Of a DNA stretch of 9,827 bases, positions 7,243 through 9,827 are shown one piece after another. The notes below the pieces were generated by a model, which saw only the letters and a program-made list of their open reading frames with translations, searched no databases and was not told the origin of the DNA. This DNA is from Solirubrobacterales bacterium (lineage in GTDB: Bacteria; Actinomycetota; Thermoleophilia; Solirubrobacterales; Solirubrobacteraceae): positions 1-9,827 of the forward strand of contig JACCYI010000029.1 of the NCBI GenBank assembly GCA_013696535.1. Direction: 5' to 3'. The stretch's first letter is position 1, and every line of letters starts with the position of its first letter. The position numbers and the translations under genes were made by a program.

Positions 7243-8160
7243 TCAATTGACGACATAGGGGCGGCGGATGCCGCGGAGGGGTTCGGGAGATACCGTGCCG
7301 TCGGTACCGAGCGCGACGAACGACGACTCCGCGCGAACCAGCGCCTCGAGCGCGGCGCGTCCCGCCGCCTGGCCCAGGTCGGAGTCGAAGGCCGAAGGCG
7401 TGGCAGCACGCTGGGCGTGGCCGAGGATCGTCGGGTGCACGCGCAGCCCCGAGCGCGTGGCGAGCGCCTGCCCGATGGCCACGGCGTCGCCCACGGCTTC
7501 AGAGATCACGACGATGGCGCCGCCGCTCGGCGCCCGCTCGGCCAGCCGCCCGGCGATGGCGTCGAGGTCATACGGACGCTCGGGGACGAGCACATCCGCA
7601 ATGCCGGCGGCGGCGGCCACCGACTCGGCCAGGTGGCCCGTAGGCGCCCCGAGCGTCTGAACGACGAACGCTCGACCTGGCAGCGAGCGTCCTGTGACGC
7701 ACAGGCGGTCGATGACGTCGCATGCGTAGGCGATGGCTGAGTCCGATCCGACGGTCGTCTGCGTCCCCTCCACGTCCCGGTCGATGGTGGCCGGGACAAA
7801 CGCCGTCGGAAGCGCTCGTGCCAGCGCCCGCGCGCCGTGAGAGGAGCCCTCGCCTCCGATTACGAGCAGGCCCTCCAACTCCAGCCGATCGAGCGAACGA
7901 AGGCACGCGTCGCGGCCGCGCGCGAAGCGCAGCTCCGGCCACCGGCTCGTGCCGAGCCAGGTGCCCGGCTCGTACAGATGGGCCAGTGCCTCGGGCTCGT
8001 CGATCACCATCGCCCGGCACTCGGCCAGCCCGGCGAACCCACCCCGCACGCCGATGGCACGCGCGCCATCGCGCGCAGCCCGCTCGCGGGCTCCGGCGAT
8101 CACCGCGTTCATGCCTGGAGCGTCACCGCCACTAGTCAGGATTCCTATGTCTCGGCGCGT
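7243..8160 (-). CDS. Divergent 6-phosphofructokinase-family kinase; start codon unclear
   Basis: PfkA-fold sugar-phosphate kinase, first gene of the catabolic operon. Counting from codon 8160 it has 305 residues, against about 320 in E. coli PfkA. Visible motifs are LTSGGDAPGMNA (ATP loop), LGTSRWPE with the ATP-side Arg73, IGGEGS at 101-106, TIDRD at 125-129 with the catalytic aspartate, ISEAVGD, and ILGHAQR. The usual GGDGS is GGEGS; its second-last glycine suggests ATP rather than pyrophosphate. The substrate motif MGR is LGA, and TRAT before LGH is VHPT, so two fructose-6-phosphate arginines appear lost. The first ATG, at 8112, would cut off the ATP loop. Codons upstream of it encode that loop in frame, but none is ATG, GTG or TTG before a TAG at 8191-8193. 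ACG at 8160 matches PfkA's start in alignment. Family sure; start and substrate unsure. Confidence 0.82.
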   Translation of the reverse strand, partial: TRRDIGILTSGGDAPGMNAVIAGARERAARDGARAIGVRGGFAGLAECRAMVIDEPEALAHLYEPGTWLGTSRWPELRFARGRDACLRSLDRLELEGLLVIGGEGSSHGARALARALPTAFVPATIDRDVEGTQTTVGSDSAIAYACDVIDRLCVTGRSLPGRAFVVQTLGAPTGHLAESVAAAAGIADVLVPERPYDLDAIAGRLAERAPSGGAIVVISEAVGDAVAIGQALATRSGLRVHPTILGHAQRAATPSAFDSDLGQAAGRAALEALVRAESSFVALGTDGTVSPEPLRGIRRPYVVN

Positions 8161-8251
8161 TTGGTTTCGGATCGGAGTCTTATGTTGACACTACTCGCGT
8201 GAGAAAGCAACGAGGCACACCGATTCGAAAAACGTTGATACGCTGCTTGGA
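8161..8251. promoter_or_regulatory. Divergent control region between PFK-like and DeoR genes
   Basis: About 90 bases, clearly AT-richer than the flanking genes, that must hold the promoters for the leftward catabolic operon and the rightward regulator. GTTGACAC at 8184-8191 and GTTGATAC at 8234-8241 are near-identical direct repeats exactly 50 bases apart and are candidate DeoR half-sites. An AACGTT core at 8231-8236 faintly recalls the LacI operators but its flanks do not match. For the leftward promoter I see only a weak CATAAG (8184-8179, minus strand) as a possible -10. No Shine-Dalgarno sequence precedes the PFK-like gene. Confidence 0.5.
8236..8244 (+). promoter_or_regulatory. Possible extended -10 element for the DeoR-family gene
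   Basis: TGATACGCT fits the extended -10 pattern TGnTAnnnT on the plus strand. No convincing -35 box is seen at the usual distance. Transcription would start near 8251, directly at the GTG/ATG start pair, which would make the message leaderless or nearly so. Confidence 0.35.
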
Positions 8252-9058
8252 GTGATGCCCGGCGACTCCGGCAGAGCTACTACGGCGTTTGCTGACGAGC
8301 GTCAGACACGCATCGCGGACCTGGTCTCGATGCGAGGGCGGGCACGGATCGGCGAGCTTGCCCGTCTTCTCGGCGTGACAGAACCGACGATCCGCAAGGA
8401 CCTGAGCGCTCTTCAAGAGCGCGGGTTGATCAAGCGCACGCACGGCGGGGCCCTGGCTCTGCAGCCGGCGGTGCAACGCGACCTGGCCGGGCGCGAAACG
8501 ACCAACCGCCCGGCGAAAGAGGCCATCGCCCGAGCGTGCCTCGGCCTCCTTCAGGATGGCGACTCGGTCTTTCTCGACAGCGGCACGACCGTCAACACGA
8601 TCGCCACAGCCCTGGCGGCCGATTCGCAGCGGCCGTGTCTGTCGACCCTGACGAGCAGCCTCGGGGTGGCCGGTGCCTTGGCCGACGTTCCGGGCATCGA
8701 ATGCACACTGCTCGGCGGGCAGGTTCGACCGGTGGACGGAGCGGTCGTCGGGCCACTGGCCGTCGAGAATCTGCAGCGCTTCACCTTTGGAGTGGCGTTT
8801 CTCGGAGTGAGCGGCTTCTCCGAGCACGGCATCAGCGTCGGCAGCATCGCGGAGTCAGAGGTCAAGTCGCAGGCGATCGGGCGCGCACGGCGGGTCGTTG
8901 TTCCCGTCGATCACGCGAAGGTCGGAATCACCGATTTCGCCCGCATTGCCGGGCTGGAGGTGCTCGACGTCGTCGTCCTGGACAAGACGACGCCGGCGGT
9001 CGAGCAGCTTTGCGCGAACTTCAGCATCGAGCTCATCGTGGCCGACGGAAGTTCGTGA
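8252..9058 (+). CDS. DeoR-family transcriptional regulator
   Basis: Sugar-phosphate-responsive repressor, 268 residues. The N-terminal DeoR helix-turn-helix is clear: ERQTRIADLVSMRGR at 16-30, then ARIGELARLLGVTEPTIRKD at 31-50 and LIKRTHGGA at 59-67. The C-terminal DeoRC sensor domain follows, with LDSGTTV near 108-114, LLGGQVR near 153-159, ESEVKSQAI near 201-209 and VDHAKVG near 219-225; this isomerase-like fold normally binds a phosphorylated sugar. The start may be GTG 8252 or the adjacent ATG 8255; GGAG at 8249-8252 is too close to either to be a good ribosome site. The gene is divergent from the catabolic operon, which it probably represses, with an intermediate of that pathway as inducer. 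Assignment to the family is firm; target and effector are inferred. Confidence 0.93.
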   Translation: MMPGDSGRATTAFADERQTRIADLVSMRGRARIGELARLLGVTEPTIRKDLSALQERGLIKRTHGGALALQPAVQRDLAGRETTNRPAKEAIARACLGLLQDGDSVFLDSGTTVNTIATALAADSQRPCLSTLTSSLGVAGALADVPGIECTLLGGQVRPVDGAVVGPLAVENLQRFTFGVAFLGVSGFSEHGISVGSIAESEVKSQAIGRARRVVVPVDHAKVGITDFARIAGLEVLDVVVLDKTTPAVEQLCANFSIELIVADGSS

Positions 9059-9059
9059 C

Positions 9060-9086
9060 GCGTGGCGTATCCCGGCACCGCCACGC
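9060..9086 (+). terminator. Hairpin after the DeoR-family gene, possible terminator
   Basis: GCGTGGCG at 9060-9067 pairs perfectly with CGCCACGC at 9079-9086 across an 11-base loop, beginning one base past the stop codon. A competing pairing of TCCCGG at 9070-9075 with CCGGGA at 9091-9096 is also possible. No T-run follows, so this is at best a terminator of the T-less kind common in high-GC actinobacteria. The rest of the 115-base gap to the convergent PAP2 gene holds only a weak GGGC/GCCC hairpin at 9134-9148. Confidence 0.35.
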
Positions 9087-9173
9087 CGACCCGGGAATCC
9101 ATGCAACGGAGGCTTCATACCTTGCGAACCGTTGGGCGACTACGGCCCGGGCTAGAACTGCGCCTTCATGACA

Positions 9174-9827
9174 CTACTGCTCGACCGCGTCGCGCTCCCG
9201 CGCTCGGAAGCCTCCGGCGTCGGGGAGGAGCGGGCCAGTAGGACCGTTTCGTGCGGGGCTCTCGGTCGAGTGGGAGATCCGCCTCATCCGCCGCGCGGCG
9301 TGCAGATTGATGCCGGTGAGGGCCCGAGCCAAAGCGAGCGCCAACGCGGCAATGAGGAGTCCCCCGAGGTCGTCGAGGACGTAGTGCCACCCGAGATAGA
9401 CGGTCGAGGCGACGGTCAGTCCGAACCAGATCCACAACGCGACCTTCATGCGCTTGCCGAGCCCGAGGAGATGCGCCGCCACCGCGGCGGTCAGGCTCAT
9501 CGAGATGTGCAGCGAGGCAAAGGCGGCGATGGCTTGCGGGGTGCTCGACGCCGGATCCGCAAGGAAGTCGAGCCTCTGGTCGAGCAGGACCGCCTGGAGG
9601 TGGGTGACCTCCGAGGTGGGCAGTGCGGCGAAGGCGCCAGGGTCCGCGTAGATCGGGCCCATTGACGGGAGCAGGAAGTAGCTGCCGGCCCCCAGGACCC
9701 AGTTGCTCGAGAGGGCGGTCGCGTAGAAGAGACCGGCCCGGACATCCCGGGCGAAGACCAGGGCCAGCGCGAGCGACAGCGGCAGGAAGACGATGAAGGC
9801 CACGTACGCCGTCGACAGGACGTGCGT
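9174..9827 (-). CDS. PAP2/Aur1-type membrane phosphatase, 3' part
   Basis: The gene enters from the right edge, so its start is missing; the frame is open from 9827 to the TAG at 9174, about 217 codons. It encodes a polytopic membrane protein: hydrophobic segments near AFIVFLPLSLALALVF, ATALSSNWVLGAGSYFLL, the segment after LHISMS, ALWIWFGLTVASTVYL and GGLLIAALALALARAL. Two PAP2 motifs are visible: FASLHISMSLT with a histidine, and YLGWHYVLDDLGG with the catalytic-type His and Asp. The LPSMGPIYADP stretch and HYVLDD form suit the Aur1/inositolphosphotransferase-like branch, which acts on phospholipid or prenyl head groups. The first PAP2 motif would be outside the window. A GTG at 9803 could be read as a start but would cut into a membrane segment. 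It is convergent with the regulator and unrelated to the sugar genes. The C-terminal 45 residues are charged and cytoplasmic-looking. Confidence 0.82.
   Translation of the reverse strand, partial: THVLSTAYVAFIVFLPLSLALALVFARDVRAGLFYATALSSNWVLGAGSYFLLPSMGPIYADPGAFAALPTSEVTHLQAVLLDQRLDFLADPASSTPQAIAAFASLHISMSLTAAVAAHLLGLGKRMKVALWIWFGLTVASTVYLGWHYVLDDLGGLLIAALALALARALTGINLHAARRMRRISHSTESPARNGPTGPLLPDAGGFRARERDAVEQ

Noticed and set aside
7239..7246. TTGATCAA palindrome at the end of the PFK-like gene as an operator
   Set aside because: It is only eight bases, overlaps the stop codon and ribosome site of the next gene, and has no partner site; chance is the simpler explanation.
8231..8236. AACGTT in the divergent region as a third LacI operator
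   Set aside because: Only the six-base core matches; the flanking TGAC/GTCA arms of the two good operators are absent, so it is mentioned but not called.

Overview
The window is GC-rich DNA with GTG as well as ATG starts, AGGAGG-type ribosome sites and long spurious open frames opposite the genes, as expected of a high-GC actinobacterium. A Thermoleophilia/Solirubrobacter-like host is a guess; nothing here fixes the taxon. Almost all of the window is one carbohydrate uptake and catabolism island. I see no RNA genes, mobile elements or CRISPR arrays, and no gene-free stretch longer than about 150 bases.

Layout, right to left along the minus strand. A catabolic operon starts near 8160 and ends at 4050: a divergent 6-phosphofructokinase-family kinase, a free-standing DUF2090 (IolC C-terminal type) aldolase, a LacD/YihT-type class I aldolase and an FGGY sugar kinase, with gaps of only 15, 7 and 6 bases. 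A second transcription unit follows: a LacI-family repressor, a class I mannose-6-phosphate isomerase, and a ribose/fructose-type ABC importer (single-domain ATPase, permease, and the first 21 codons of a secreted protein that is probably the sugar-binding protein). Its coding regions overlap by 4, 7 and 4 bases, so they are probably translationally coupled. Its promoter lies between two identical 14-base palindromes, TGACAACGTTGTCA, at 3982-3995 and 4025-4038, which are very likely the repressor's own operators.

A DeoR-family regulator (8252-9058, plus strand) is divergent from the catabolic operon and probably controls it. Downstream, convergent to it, is the 3' part of a PAP2/Aur1-type membrane phosphatase gene that is unrelated to the sugar genes.

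How it may work together (inference): the ABC importer brings in an unphosphorylated sugar; the FGGY kinase and isomerase make a ketose phosphate; the PFK-like kinase adds a second phosphate or acts on another sugar phosphate; one or both aldolases split the product to triose-level units. The sugar is not identifiable from sequence. The points most worth a second look are the PFK-like gene, whose conserved N-terminal ATP loop is encoded in frame but has no ATG/GTG/TTG start and whose product lacks two usual fructose-6-phosphate arginines; the pairing of two different class I aldolases; and the symmetric LacI operator pair.
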